Origin: Kiritimatiellia bacterium
Lineage (GTDB): Bacteria; Verrucomicrobiota; Kiritimatiellia; RFP12; UBA3636
DNA length: 33,952 bases
NCBI GenBank assembly: GCA_017424105.1
Contig: JAFPBK010000004.1
Location: forward strand, 1-33,952
Direction of reading: 5' to 3'
In this document: positions 1 to 8,024 of the stretch, piece after piece
How positions within the stretch are numbered: the stretch's first letter is position 1
Layout of the letters: the number at the start of each line of letters is the position of its first letter
The notes under the pieces: model-generated
The model's database searches: none
What the model saw: the letters and a program-made list of their open reading frames with translations, nothing else
What the model was told of the DNA's origin: nothing
Translations under genes and position numbers: made by a program

Positions 1-2465
1 AATCTTTAATTTGGGTTTCTGTTCCTACTGTCCTAAGTGGAAAAGTTGGTATCATTAAAAGCTTTTACGGATTAAATGAGGGTAGTGTAAATACTGCTAA
101 TACACCTGCAGCTGTTTGGTCTGCAGCAGATTATGTTGCGGTATGGCATATGAATGAGGTGTCAGATGATGGCGCATCTGTATTTGATGCTACAGGTAAT
201 GGTTTTACCGCAACAGCAAAAACCTCATATGCAAATCCAACCCTTTCAACCGATGTGGCAATGTTTGGTAATGCTGTTAAAGGCACTACAGGTGGAGGCT
301 TATTCCTCCCACAAGGAGCTTTCTCTTGCTACAACACAGAGGAAGATAGAATGCAGGATCACTACTCTGTAGAGGGATGGATTAACCGTAATGGCAGTGG
401 TAGCAATAATATTATCTTTTCAAGCGGTTTGTTGTGGGAATCTGGAGCTCAAATTGGTCTTCAAGGCTACCTTTATGGTAATAATCACCACAATGCTAAG
501 AATGATATTATCCCAAAAAATGGTTGGGTTTTTATTGGTGCTACATGGGCAAGTGAAGGCAATGCAGCATATCTGTATTGCGGTTCAGAAGATTACGAAA
601 ATGGGGAAGGTGTTTTCTTGTTTAAAGGATTAAATAGAACCGATATAAGCACAGATTTTACTTCTTTCTCCATTAACTCTTATGCTTCTAACAATAATGG
701 TGGTGAAGCATTTGGTGGCTATATGGATGAGCTACGCGTACGCCGCGTAGCAAGCTCTCAAGATTGGGCTGATGCAGTATATGCCTCAGGAAAGGAAAAT
801 TCAACATTTTTAGAGAGCAGCTTTGTTGCTACACTTAATACAGGTATTGAAGGCTTCCCAGGAAAGGTAGAAGCATTAACAACTACAACAGTAACAATTA
901 TTGGCTCTTTCCTTACATCAAATCCTGAAGAATGTACAGTAACATATACTCTAAAAATGGGTGATGAGGTTGTGGCTTCAGAAGTATCTTTAGGTACTCT
1001 AAATGAGAGCGGACTTGCTTATGTTGTGCTTGATGACCTTTTACCAGGAACAACATATGATTTTATCTTTAATGTAAAATATAACGATGTTGATGCATAT
1101 AGCTTAGGTGGATTTACAACAGAATCACTTTCAAAACCTGTTATCTCAAATGTAGGTGATAATACAGCTACAGCAAAGCTTACTGCAAATATTGTTGGTG
1201 AAAACTATGCAGCAGGCACATGTGAGGCAGTTTTTTCTACACTAGGTTTCGGTGAGGATATTGTAACTCCATTATCTTATGTTGACGGAGAGTGGGTGGC
1301 AGCACCAACAACACTTGAAGAGGATATGGATTATGCTGTTCGTTTTGTATTTAAGCCAGTAGGAATGCCAGTAGTAGAAACTCCATTCTCAGACCCAATA
1401 ACAACAACTGGTTTAGCAACTATTTCTCCATCTCTGTTTGGAATGCGCATGGAGTTGACAGTGTCTGGTTATGATGGCACAGAAACATTAACAAATTTCC
1501 CTGTACTTGTTCGCATTCCTTCTTCTGTAGCATCAACAGTTAAAGATGTTAAAGAGATTAGATTTATTTGGGAGAATAATCTGCTTCTTGCATATGATTT
1601 AGAGATTTGGAATCCAGAGGGCGAATCATTGATTTGGGTATCTGTTCCTTGTATTTCAGGTCAAGATACATCATTTATGATGGGATGGAATTTACGTCCA
1701 GGATTTAAGCAGCGCAGTGCTCATGCAGCAAAACGTGTTTGGCAGAAAGCTAATTATGTTGGTGTATGGCATTTCGGAACTCAGAATGAAGATGGTTCAT
1801 TCTCAGACGCAAGTGGTAATAATGCAACAGCAATTCCTCTTACAAGCAAAGTAAATCCTGGTACAATCGAAACAGAAGGTACTTCTGCAAATGGAACTCC
1901 TTGGCATTTTGTAAAGGGTGGTGTAAGAGTTAGTGCTACAGATACAGCAGATTGGTTATTTGCAGAAACAGGTTACACAACAGAAGCATGGCTAATCCCT
2001 TCTGGTGATTTCAATCGTATGTTCCTATATTCAAACAGCAATAATGGTGGTAATGCATTGGCACTTGGTAAAAGCTCTGTTTATGTAATGAATAACAATT
2101 ATGAAAATACACAATGGAGCGCCGAAGTCAGAAATCAACAAATCTGGCGTTTTACAACAACTTCATGGCGTTACAGTGGCGCTCCTGAAGGATCAGCAAC
2201 AATCTTTTATGAAAATGCAAAACCATTAGCATCTTGGTCATATAAGAATGCTGTTTCTTTCACTGATAATGGTATGGGATTGACTAGTGGTACAGAAGGA
2301 AATGGCGTACTCAATTATCCAGTAGATGAGCTACGCGTACGCAGAGGAATGAGCTCAGTAGATTGGGTACAGGCTAACTATGATACACAAAAAGTTGGCT
2401 CTGATTTCTTGAGCTTAGGTGAGGTAGTAAAAATACCATTTGGCACAACAATTATCGTAAGATAA
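1..2465 (+). CDS. Modular secreted protein (DUF2341, LamG and fibronectin-like domains), 5' partial
   Basis: The frame is already open from base 3, so the gene is cut by the left edge and the ATG at 150 is internal. Residues before that ATG (SLIWVSVP..., then YVAVWHMNE) match a later stretch of the same protein (SLIWVSVP..., YVGVWHFG). The order is therefore: end of a DUF2341 domain (3-110), LamG/concanavalin-like domain (about 135-800), two fibronectin-III-like beta domains (about 830-1410), a second DUF2341 (about 1430-1740) and a second LamG (about 1760-2420). Both LamG domains end in DELRVRR. Such proteins are typically secreted or surface-exposed and thought to bind glycans. The signal peptide would lie outside the window. 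The C-terminus is a short hydrophobic strand with no recognisable sorting motif. Ligand unknown. Confidence 0.85.
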   Translation, partial: SLIWVSVPTVLSGKVGIIKSFYGLNEGSVNTANTPAAVWSAADYVAVWHMNEVSDDGASVFDATGNGFTATAKTSYANPTLSTDVAMFGNAVKGTTGGGLFLPQGAFSCYNTEEDRMQDHYSVEGWINRNGSGSNNIIFSSGLLWESGAQIGLQGYLYGNNHHNAKNDIIPKNGWVFIGATWASEGNAAYLYCGSEDYENGEGVFLFKGLNRTDISTDFTSFSINSYASNNNGGEAFGGYMDELRVRRVASSQDWADAVYASGKENSTFLESSFVATLNTGIEGFPGKVEALTTTTVTIIGSFLTSNPEECTVTYTLKMGDEVVASEVSLGTLNESGLAYVVLDDLLPGTTYDFIFNVKYNDVDAYSLGGFTTESLSKPVISNVGDNTATAKLTANIVGENYAAGTCEAVFSTLGFGEDIVTPLSYVDGEWVAAPTTLEEDMDYAVRFVFKPVGMPVVETPFSDPITTTGLATISPSLFGMRMELTVSGYDGTETLTNFPVLVRIPSSVASTVKDVKEIRFIWENNLLLAYDLEIWNPEGESLIWVSVPCISGQDTSFMMGWNLRPGFKQRSAHAAKRVWQKANYVGVWHFGTQNEDGSFSDASGNNATAIPLTSKVNPGTIETEGTSANGTPWHFVKGGVRVSATDTADWLFAETGYTTEAWLIPSGDFNRMFLYSNSNNGGNALALGKSSVYVMNNNYENTQWSAEVRNQQIWRFTTTSWRYSGAPEGSATIFYENAKPLASWSYKNAVSFTDNGMGLTSGTEGNGVLNYPVDELRVRRGMSSVDWVQANYDTQKVGSDFLSLGEVVKIPFGTTIIVR

Positions 2466-2505
2466 TGAAGATTTGCTAAATTCTACTGTTGTTTTTAGGT
2501 TAATA

Positions 2506-2550
2506 AGGGTAAAATCTAAAAAATAATGATTTTTGGACTAAAATTAGCCT
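2506..2550 (+). other. AT-rich stem-loop downstream of the modular surface protein
   Basis: TCTAAAAA (2515-2522) can pair with TTTTTGGA (2530-2537) around a 7-nt loop, with AGG (2506-2508) and CCT (2548-2550) able to close the base. There is no T-tract, so it is not a convincing intrinsic terminator. The left arm AGGGTAAAATCTAAAAAA is almost identical to the left arm of the long hairpin at 21181. The remaining bases up to lysA hold only the promoter described next. Confidence 0.35.
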
Positions 2551-2557
2551 ATCTATA

Positions 2558-2586
2558 TTGAATATTGATATAAAAAATGGTATAAT
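2558..2586 (+). promoter_or_regulatory. Putative sigma-70 promoter of lysA
   Basis: TTGAAT (2558-2563), 17-nt spacer, TATAAT (2581-2586), with TGG directly before the -10 (extended -10). Expected initiation is near 2593-2594, one or two bases before the lysA ATG at 2595. There is no Shine-Dalgarno sequence, so the transcript may be leaderless. Confidence 0.6.
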
Positions 2587-2594
2587 TATATACT

Positions 2595-3857
2595 ATGAAT
2601 TTTAAAAATATACCATTTACACAAGAAATAATTTCTAATTTGGAGAAGGTTACACCAACTCCTTTCCATATTTATGATGAGGCAGGAATAGTTGATAATG
2701 TTGTTGCTTTTAAAAAGGCATTTCAATGGAATCCTGGCTTCCGTAACTATTTTGCAGTTAAAGCTGCACCAAATCCATCTCTTTTAAAGCTACTTGCTGG
2801 CTATGGTTTTGGTGCCGATTGTAGCTCTATGGCAGAACTTCTTCTCGCAGAGAAGGTGGGTCTACGTGGTGAACAGATTATGTTTACTTCAAATGATACC
2901 CCAGCAGAGGAATTTAGAAAAGCATTTGAGCTAGGTGCTATCATCAATTTGGATGATATCAGCCACATTGATTTTGTTGAGAAGGCTTGTGGTGCATTGC
3001 CAGAGCTAGTATGCTGTCGCTTCAATCCAGGTGAGGCTAAGAGTGGTAATACAATTATCGGAAATCCTCTTGAAGCAAAGTACGGCTTTACACGTGACCA
3101 AATGTTTGAAGGTTATAAGCGCCTTAAAGAAAAAGGTGTTAAGCGCTTTGGTATTCACACAATGGTTGCATCTAATGAGCTTAATCCAGAATATTTTGTA
3201 GAGACATCTCGCATTATGTTCCGCTTGACTGCTGAGCTTTCAAAGGCTTTAGATATCAAGTTTGACTTTGTTAATTTGGGTGGTGGTATTGGTATCCCAT
3301 ATCGCCCAGAACAGTCAAAGGTTGATTTGGATGCAGTAGGTGAGGGTGTTCGCAAGGCTTGTGAAGAGTGCTTTGCAGCAGCTGGTCTTGAAATCCCACG
3401 CGTAGTAATGGAATGTGGTCGTATGATTACAGGTCCTTATGGTTATCTTGTTTCTCGCGTACTTCACATCAAGAAGACTTATAAGACATACGCAGGCCTT
3501 GATGCTTGTATGGCAAATCTAATGCGCCCAGCATTGTATGGAGCATATCACCATATTTCTGTGATGGGTAAAGAAAATGCTCCTTGCGATACAATGTATG
3601 ATGTTACAGGTTCTCTTTGCGAAAATAATGATAAATTTGCTGTAGATCGTATGCTCCCAGAGTTAACTCCAGGCGATGTAGTTGTTATCCATGATGCAGG
3701 TGCTCATGGTCATGCTATGGGCTTCAATTATAATGGCAAGCTTCGCTCTGCAGAATGGCTTCTACGTAAGGATGGCACAGCTGTTCTTATCAGACGTCCA
3801 GAAACTTTAGATGATTTGTTTGCAACAATAAATTGGGAAGCTTGTAATTCTATTTAG
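2595..3857 (+). CDS. lysA: Diaminopimelate decarboxylase
   Basis: PLP-dependent fold-III decarboxylase that converts meso-diaminopimelate to L-lysine, the last step of lysine synthesis. The PLP lysine is K56 in YFAVKAAPNP. The phosphate-binding glycine loop is GGGIGIPY, followed by MECGRMITGPYG, and the conserved active-site Cys-Glu pair is GSLCE (C342-E343). The C-terminal beta domain ends with the IRRPET region. The 420-aa length is normal. The ATG start lacks an upstream Shine-Dalgarno but sits directly after a good promoter. Related fold-III enzymes (ornithine/arginine or carboxynorspermidine decarboxylases) are possible, but the motif spacing favours LysA. It is probably the first gene of a co-directional cluster running to 8696. 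Confidence 0.88.
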   Translation: MNFKNIPFTQEIISNLEKVTPTPFHIYDEAGIVDNVVAFKKAFQWNPGFRNYFAVKAAPNPSLLKLLAGYGFGADCSSMAELLLAEKVGLRGEQIMFTSNDTPAEEFRKAFELGAIINLDDISHIDFVEKACGALPELVCCRFNPGEAKSGNTIIGNPLEAKYGFTRDQMFEGYKRLKEKGVKRFGIHTMVASNELNPEYFVETSRIMFRLTAELSKALDIKFDFVNLGGGIGIPYRPEQSKVDLDAVGEGVRKACEECFAAAGLEIPRVVMECGRMITGPYGYLVSRVLHIKKTYKTYAGLDACMANLMRPALYGAYHHISVMGKENAPCDTMYDVTGSLCENNDKFAVDRMLPELTPGDVVVIHDAGAHGHAMGFNYNGKLRSAEWLLRKDGTAVLIRRPETLDDLFATINWEACNSI

Positions 3858-3919
3858 GTCCGTTTGAGAACATATAAATAATCAACGATTGAATATATTG
3901 ATAAGTTAGGTGAAATAAA

Positions 3920-4168
3920 ATGAAGTGTCCTTATTGCGGTAGTAAAAGTAAATGGAGAATGCATAGACCTACTTGGATGAAAGTAACTCCAGGTCAGATG
4001 GATAATATTCGTTGCTCTAATTGTGGCCACGAATTTACCCGTTGGTTGGCTGTGTTTTCTTTAAAAAACAGCTTAGTAAAAAAACTTATCGCTATTTGGC
4101 ACTTTATTCTATTTTTTATAACAATCATTCTAATTGCTTTCATCGTTGTATTGTTAATTCATAACTAA
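3920..4168 (+). CDS. Small zinc-ribbon membrane protein
   Basis: 82-aa protein of unknown function. A four-cysteine zinc ribbon (C3-x2-C6 and C32-x2-C35) is followed by a single hydrophobic segment at about residues 60-80, suggesting a cytoplasmic metal-binding head anchored in the inner membrane. The start has an AGGTGA Shine-Dalgarno just upstream. It lies 62 bp after lysA and 27 bp before the hisI-like gene. The gene after that one also encodes a zinc ribbon followed by a membrane segment, so the two may be related in role. No substrate or partner can be named. Confidence 0.7.
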   Translation: MKCPYCGSKSKWRMHRPTWMKVTPGQMDNIRCSNCGHEFTRWLAVFSLKNSLVKKLIAIWHFILFFITIILIAFIVVLLIHN

Positions 4169-4195
4169 TTTTTGTAATTTGTTTTAAGGCGAGAT

Positions 4196-4609
4196 ATGTC
4201 AAAGGAAGAGGGTAAAAAGCTAGATTTAGATTTTACAAAGCTATCTTCAATAGCTTCCTCTGGATGTATTCCAGTTGCAGTTCAAAATATTGATACAAGG
4301 GAGCTGATTCTTCTAGCATATACAAATGAGTATGCGATGAAGCAAGCCTTTGAAAAGCGTAGATTGATTTTGTGGAGCACATCTCGTCAGCAATTATGGG
4401 AAAAGGGCGCTACTTCTGGGCACTATTTTGAGCTTTTGGAGGCGTACGTAAATTGTGAACAAAATTCTCTTTTGTATTTGGTTCGCCCATATCCACAGGA
4501 TAAGCATTTCGGAATTTGCCACACCTCAAATTCAGAAGGTGCAGCACGAAATTGCTTCTACCGTAAAATAGACTTTGATAGCCAGGAATTGACTAATGTC
4601 AACCCTTAA
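4196..4609 (+). CDS. hisI: Phosphoribosyl-AMP cyclohydrolase-like protein (HisI family)
   Basis: HisI opens the purine ring of phosphoribosyl-AMP in step three of histidine synthesis. The family signatures are clear: VAVQNIDTRELILLAY, LWSTSRQQLWEKGATSGH, and the Zn cysteines C87, C108 (ICHT) and C120 (NCFYR). The usual Mg-binding DxDxD stretch (DCDGD type) is NCEQN here (residues 86-90), so all three metal-ligand aspartates are replaced (N86, E88, N90) while the zinc cysteine between them is kept. There is a short insertion between the last two cysteines. No other his gene is in the window, so true cyclohydrolase activity is likely but not certain. Start: ATG with AAGGCGAG upstream. It overlaps the next gene by 14 bp. 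Confidence 0.8.
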   Translation: MSKEEGKKLDLDFTKLSSIASSGCIPVAVQNIDTRELILLAYTNEYAMKQAFEKRRLILWSTSRQQLWEKGATSGHYFELLEAYVNCEQNSLLYLVRPYPQDKHFGICHTSNSEGAARNCFYRKIDFDSQELTNVNP

Positions 4610-5339
4610 ACAACAAAAACAGTATTTTAATCAATTGGATGGGAAGAAATGTGCTTGTCCATATTGTCATACCCATTTTGTTTGGCCACCAGAGCAATTA
4701 TGCTGTCCTAGTTGCAAACGCACAATTCGTCCCCCTGTAGGCTACACAACAAATACACCAGAGAATAAAGAGGTTCTTATGAAGCGTATAGAACGTGAGC
4801 ATGAAAAAAAAATAAGAGAGCTTGGACCACGTCGCGCTTTCAAACCAAACAAAAATCCAATGTTTTTTGGTATAATTATTTTTATATTTGTTGCTTTAGG
4901 TGCAGGACTTGTTTCTCAAGCACAGCGTGCAAATCCACCTAAGGGTCAACCAAGCAGAGAAGAGATGACAATCCAAGATTTGCAGGTTCTGGCTCAGGCT
5001 CTTAACCATTATAAAATTGATGTAGGTAATTTCCCTTTGGCGAATAGAGATGGTGGTTTAACAGCACTGGTAACAGTTCCTCAAGATGCTCAAAATTGGA
5101 ATGGCCCATATATCAGTGGTCTTCATACAGATGGATGGGGTCGTCCATACTTTTATGAGCTTGTTGATGATGTGCCTCGTCTTTTGAGTATAGGCGAGGA
5201 TAAGCGCATAGATACAGAGGATGATTTAGAGGTTGATGTTATTGCTGTTGGCCCTCATCCAGATTTTAAGCCTTTTGACGCAGAGACAAATAATAGAAAA
5301 ATCCCTACAAGCAGAATTCGCGTAAATATTGCTAATTAG
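4596..5339 (+). CDS. Zinc-ribbon, transmembrane, type II secretion G-like (T2SSG) domain protein
   Basis: 247 aa with an unusual layout. The cytoplasmic N-terminus holds a cysteine-rich zinc ribbon (C21-x2-C24, C37-x2-C40, plus C19 and C36). A charged linker and one membrane helix (about 90-107) follow, then an exported domain at about 125-212 resembling the C-terminal part of the major pseudopilin GspG (LAQALNHYKIDVGNFP, GLTALV, NWNGPYI, DGWGRPYFYEL, SIGEDKRIDTEDD, the last resembling the calcium-binding loop). The prepilin peptidase site (G-F-T-L-x-E at the N-terminus) is absent, so it should not be processed or polymerised like a pilin. It starts inside the hisI-like gene and is followed 13 bp later by folC. 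Function unknown; a membrane-anchored envelope sensor or scaffold is only a guess. Confidence 0.75.
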   Translation: MSTLKQQKQYFNQLDGKKCACPYCHTHFVWPPEQLCCPSCKRTIRPPVGYTTNTPENKEVLMKRIEREHEKKIRELGPRRAFKPNKNPMFFGIIIFIFVALGAGLVSQAQRANPPKGQPSREEMTIQDLQVLAQALNHYKIDVGNFPLANRDGGLTALVTVPQDAQNWNGPYISGLHTDGWGRPYFYELVDDVPRLLSIGEDKRIDTEDDLEVDVIAVGPHPDFKPFDAETNNRKIPTSRIRVNIAN

Positions 5340-5352
5340 GAAGAGTACAAAT

Positions 5353-6645
5353 ATGAATAGTGCATTGGAAAAATTGTACTCAAAGCGAACCTTTGGTATT
5401 AAGCCTGGACTTATTGTTATCAGTAAGCTTATGGAGGAGCTTGGAAATCCTCAGGAAAAGCTTCGCTCCATCCATGTTGCAGGAACAAATGGAAAGGGCT
5501 CTGTCACAGCAATGCTTATGAGCTCTTTGCGTGAGCTTGGTCTAAAGGTAGGTGTTTATACTTCGCCACATCTTGTGCGAGTTAATGAGCGCTTCTCTAT
5601 CAATGGAGAAGAAATTTCTGATTCTGAGTTTTTCTCCCTCTTAGATCGCGTTGAACAAGCTTCTCAAATTTTAAAGCAACGTGATGGGCTGGATGTTACA
5701 TTTTTTGAATATACAACAGCTGTCGCATTTTTGTGGTTCGTAGAGAAAAATGTAGATATCGCAATCATAGAAGTAGGTATGGGTGGCAGACTTGATGCTA
5801 CTAATATTTTACCTGTTCCACTGGTGACAATTATTACGCGTATAGGACTTGATCACACGGCATACTTAGGCGATACAATTGAACAAATTGCATCAGAGAA
5901 GGCTGGTATAATTAAGCAAGGCACATCACTTGTTGTTGGTGCTAATCCAGATGAAGCACTTGCTGTGTTTGCGCGCGTTGCTCGAGAGAAATTTGTGCCT
6001 ATGCGTTATGCGATTGATGAGATTTCGGTGACTCGACAAAAGGGAGCGAATTTCAGTGAGCAAAAGCTTTCTGTAGAAAGCCAATCTTGCGCATACGGAA
6101 CAATAAAGCTAAAGCTTCCTGCAAGCTATCAGCTGGAAAATTTGGCAATTGTTGTTTCTGCGTTGGAGGCATTGCAAGAGCGTTTGGGAGTTACATTCCC
6201 TGCAAAGGTTTTGAAGTCAGGTCTTGAAAAGGCAGAGTGGCGCGGTAGATTTTGCATGCTGGCGAATGATATACTTGTTGATGGAGCACATAATCCGGAT
6301 GGTGCCACTGCTTTGGTTGAAGCATTGCAGACAGTTGCTGGTAAAAAAACTCGCTTTGTATTTGTTACAGGTATGTGTGGAGATAAGGCAACAGATTGTT
6401 TTATGAAAACAATTGCTCCAATTTGCCAGGCAATGTATCTTACACCAATAAATAACCCTAGGAGCGCTGATCTTGGATTGTTACGCCAGCAAGCACTTGC
6501 AAGTGGAATTAGAAATGTGGTAGAGTGTAGTTCTATGTTAGAAGCAATAACCTCTGCACGTAAAGAAGAAACTATTCAACCAATTGTGCTATGTGGTTCG
6601 CTATTCCTTGTTGGTGAAGCATACGAGCAGCGAGAGAATTTTTAA
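5353..6645 (+). CDS. folC: Folylpolyglutamate synthase / dihydrofolate synthase
   Basis: Mur-ligase-family ATP enzyme that adds glutamate to dihydropteroate or folates. The P-loop is GTNGKGS (residues 44-50), with YTSPHLVRVNERF, EVGMGGRLDATN, a TRIGLDHTAYLGDTIEQIA region with SEKAGIIK, and the C-terminal-domain opening DGAHNPDGA. At 430 aa the length is typical. I chose ATG 5353, preceded by AGGAAGAG, over the in-frame TTG at 5329, which lacks a ribosome site and lies inside the upstream gene. Whether it is mono- or bifunctional cannot be told from sequence alone. Confidence 0.92.
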   Translation: MNSALEKLYSKRTFGIKPGLIVISKLMEELGNPQEKLRSIHVAGTNGKGSVTAMLMSSLRELGLKVGVYTSPHLVRVNERFSINGEEISDSEFFSLLDRVEQASQILKQRDGLDVTFFEYTTAVAFLWFVEKNVDIAIIEVGMGGRLDATNILPVPLVTIITRIGLDHTAYLGDTIEQIASEKAGIIKQGTSLVVGANPDEALAVFARVAREKFVPMRYAIDEISVTRQKGANFSEQKLSVESQSCAYGTIKLKLPASYQLENLAIVVSALEALQERLGVTFPAKVLKSGLEKAEWRGRFCMLANDILVDGAHNPDGATALVEALQTVAGKKTRFVFVTGMCGDKATDCFMKTIAPICQAMYLTPINNPRSADLGLLRQQALASGIRNVVECSSMLEAITSARKEETIQPIVLCGSLFLVGEAYEQRENF

Positions 6646-6674
6646 ATGATTATCTAAACATTAAGGAGATAGAT

Positions 6675-7991
6675 ATGGAAAAAAAGAAAAGTTATGGCTT
6701 AATTGCACTTTTACCATTTTTGGTGTTTCTTGTATTTTATTTAGGATTGTCAATTTACAAGAATGATTTTTATTCAGTGCCAATGCCAATAGCATTTATT
6801 GTGGCATCTGCAACAGCATTTATGCTTGAGTGGAAGACAAAGCTGAATGATAAAGTTGAGGTGTTTGCAAAGGGCATGGGTGATAGCAATATCATGATTA
6901 TGTGCTTAGTATTTATTCTTGCTGGTGCATTTGCAACATTGGCAAAGGAAATGGGTGCTGTTGATGCTGCTGTAAGAATTGCTCAGCATTTGATTCCTGC
7001 AAAAATGATGCTTTGTGGTGTATTTATTGTTTCTTGCTTTATCTCATTAGCGATTGGTACAAGCTGTGGAACAATTGCAACAATTACACCGATTGCGCTA
7101 GGTCTTGCTCAGGCAATTGGCTTACCTATTGAATTAATGATAGGTGCTGTTGTTGGTGGTTCAATGTTTGGCGATAATATGTCAATGATTTCAGATACAA
7201 CCATCGCAGCAACTCGCACACAAGGTGTTGCAATGCACGATAAATTTATCACAAATTTGCGCATTGCATTGCCAGCAGCGATTGTAGCTATTGTGCTTTA
7301 TTTCTTCTTAGGTAAGGCTTCAAATGTAAGTAATATGCAAGAAATTCAAGCAATTACAAGTACTGATATATGCTTAGTTCTTCCATACATTTTTGTTTTG
7401 ATTTTTGCATTGGTTGGTTTCAATGTTATGCCGGTTTTGTTCTGTGGCATAGTCATGACATCTGTAATAGGAATTCTATGCAAGAAATTTGATTTCTTTA
7501 CATCATTAGGTGCGATGGGAAGTGGTTCTCTAGGTATGTCAGAGACATTGATTGTTGCATTATTAGCAGGTGGTCTGTTAGGGCTAATCCGCTATTATGG
7601 CGGTATTGATTACTTGCTCCAAAAGGTAAATAATTTCATTAGAGGAACAAAAGGCTGTGAGGTTGGAGTTGCAGGTATTGTTTCTGCTATCAATTTGATT
7701 ACAGCAAATAATACAGTTGCTATTGTTATTGCTGGTCCTGTTGCTCGCGAACTTTCAGAGAAATACAATTGCAATGCAAAGCGCATTGCCAGTGTTCTTG
7801 ATGTTGCAAGCTGCATTATTCAAGGTCTAATCCCTTATGGTGCACAAATTCTAATTGCAATAGGTGTGGCAAAGACTCAGAATTTTGATATTTCTGCATT
7901 AGCAGTAATCAAGACAATGTACTATCAAATGCTTATGATTGTTGCATTGGTTGCATTTATTCTTATCCCTTCTAAAAAAAATAAGGCTTAA
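6675..7991 (+). CDS. nhaC: NhaC-family Na+/H+ antiporter
   Basis: 438-aa polytopic inner-membrane protein with about 11-12 hydrophobic segments. The central region (GTSCGTIATITPIALGLA, then GGSMFGDNMSMISDTTIAA) is the hallmark of the NhaC branch of the ion transporter superfamily, which exchanges cytoplasmic Na+ for H+ or carries organic substrates by the same fold. A second inverted half contains VSAINLITANNTVAIVIAGP. AAGGAG precedes the ATG. It lies 29 bp after folC and 33 bp before the SGNH hydrolase, so it is probably cotranscribed. Substrate assignment rests on family only; relatives include malate/lactate antiporters. Confidence 0.82.
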   Translation: MEKKKSYGLIALLPFLVFLVFYLGLSIYKNDFYSVPMPIAFIVASATAFMLEWKTKLNDKVEVFAKGMGDSNIMIMCLVFILAGAFATLAKEMGAVDAAVRIAQHLIPAKMMLCGVFIVSCFISLAIGTSCGTIATITPIALGLAQAIGLPIELMIGAVVGGSMFGDNMSMISDTTIAATRTQGVAMHDKFITNLRIALPAAIVAIVLYFFLGKASNVSNMQEIQAITSTDICLVLPYIFVLIFALVGFNVMPVLFCGIVMTSVIGILCKKFDFFTSLGAMGSGSLGMSETLIVALLAGGLLGLIRYYGGIDYLLQKVNNFIRGTKGCEVGVAGIVSAINLITANNTVAIVIAGPVARELSEKYNCNAKRIASVLDVASCIIQGLIPYGAQILIAIGVAKTQNFDISALAVIKTMYYQMLMIVALVAFILIPSKKNKA

Positions 7992-8024
7992 TAAAAAGTA
8001 ATTATTAAAGTAAAGGAACTAATT

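Noticed and set aside
2445-2465. Shared C-terminal hydrophobic strand (TTIIVR) with the LRR protein (ATVILVY) as a sorting signal
   Set aside because: Too short and too different to support a motif from two examples.
5329-5352. TTG start for folC
   Set aside because: No ribosome site, lies inside the upstream gene, and ATG 5353 has a good AGGAAGAG site.
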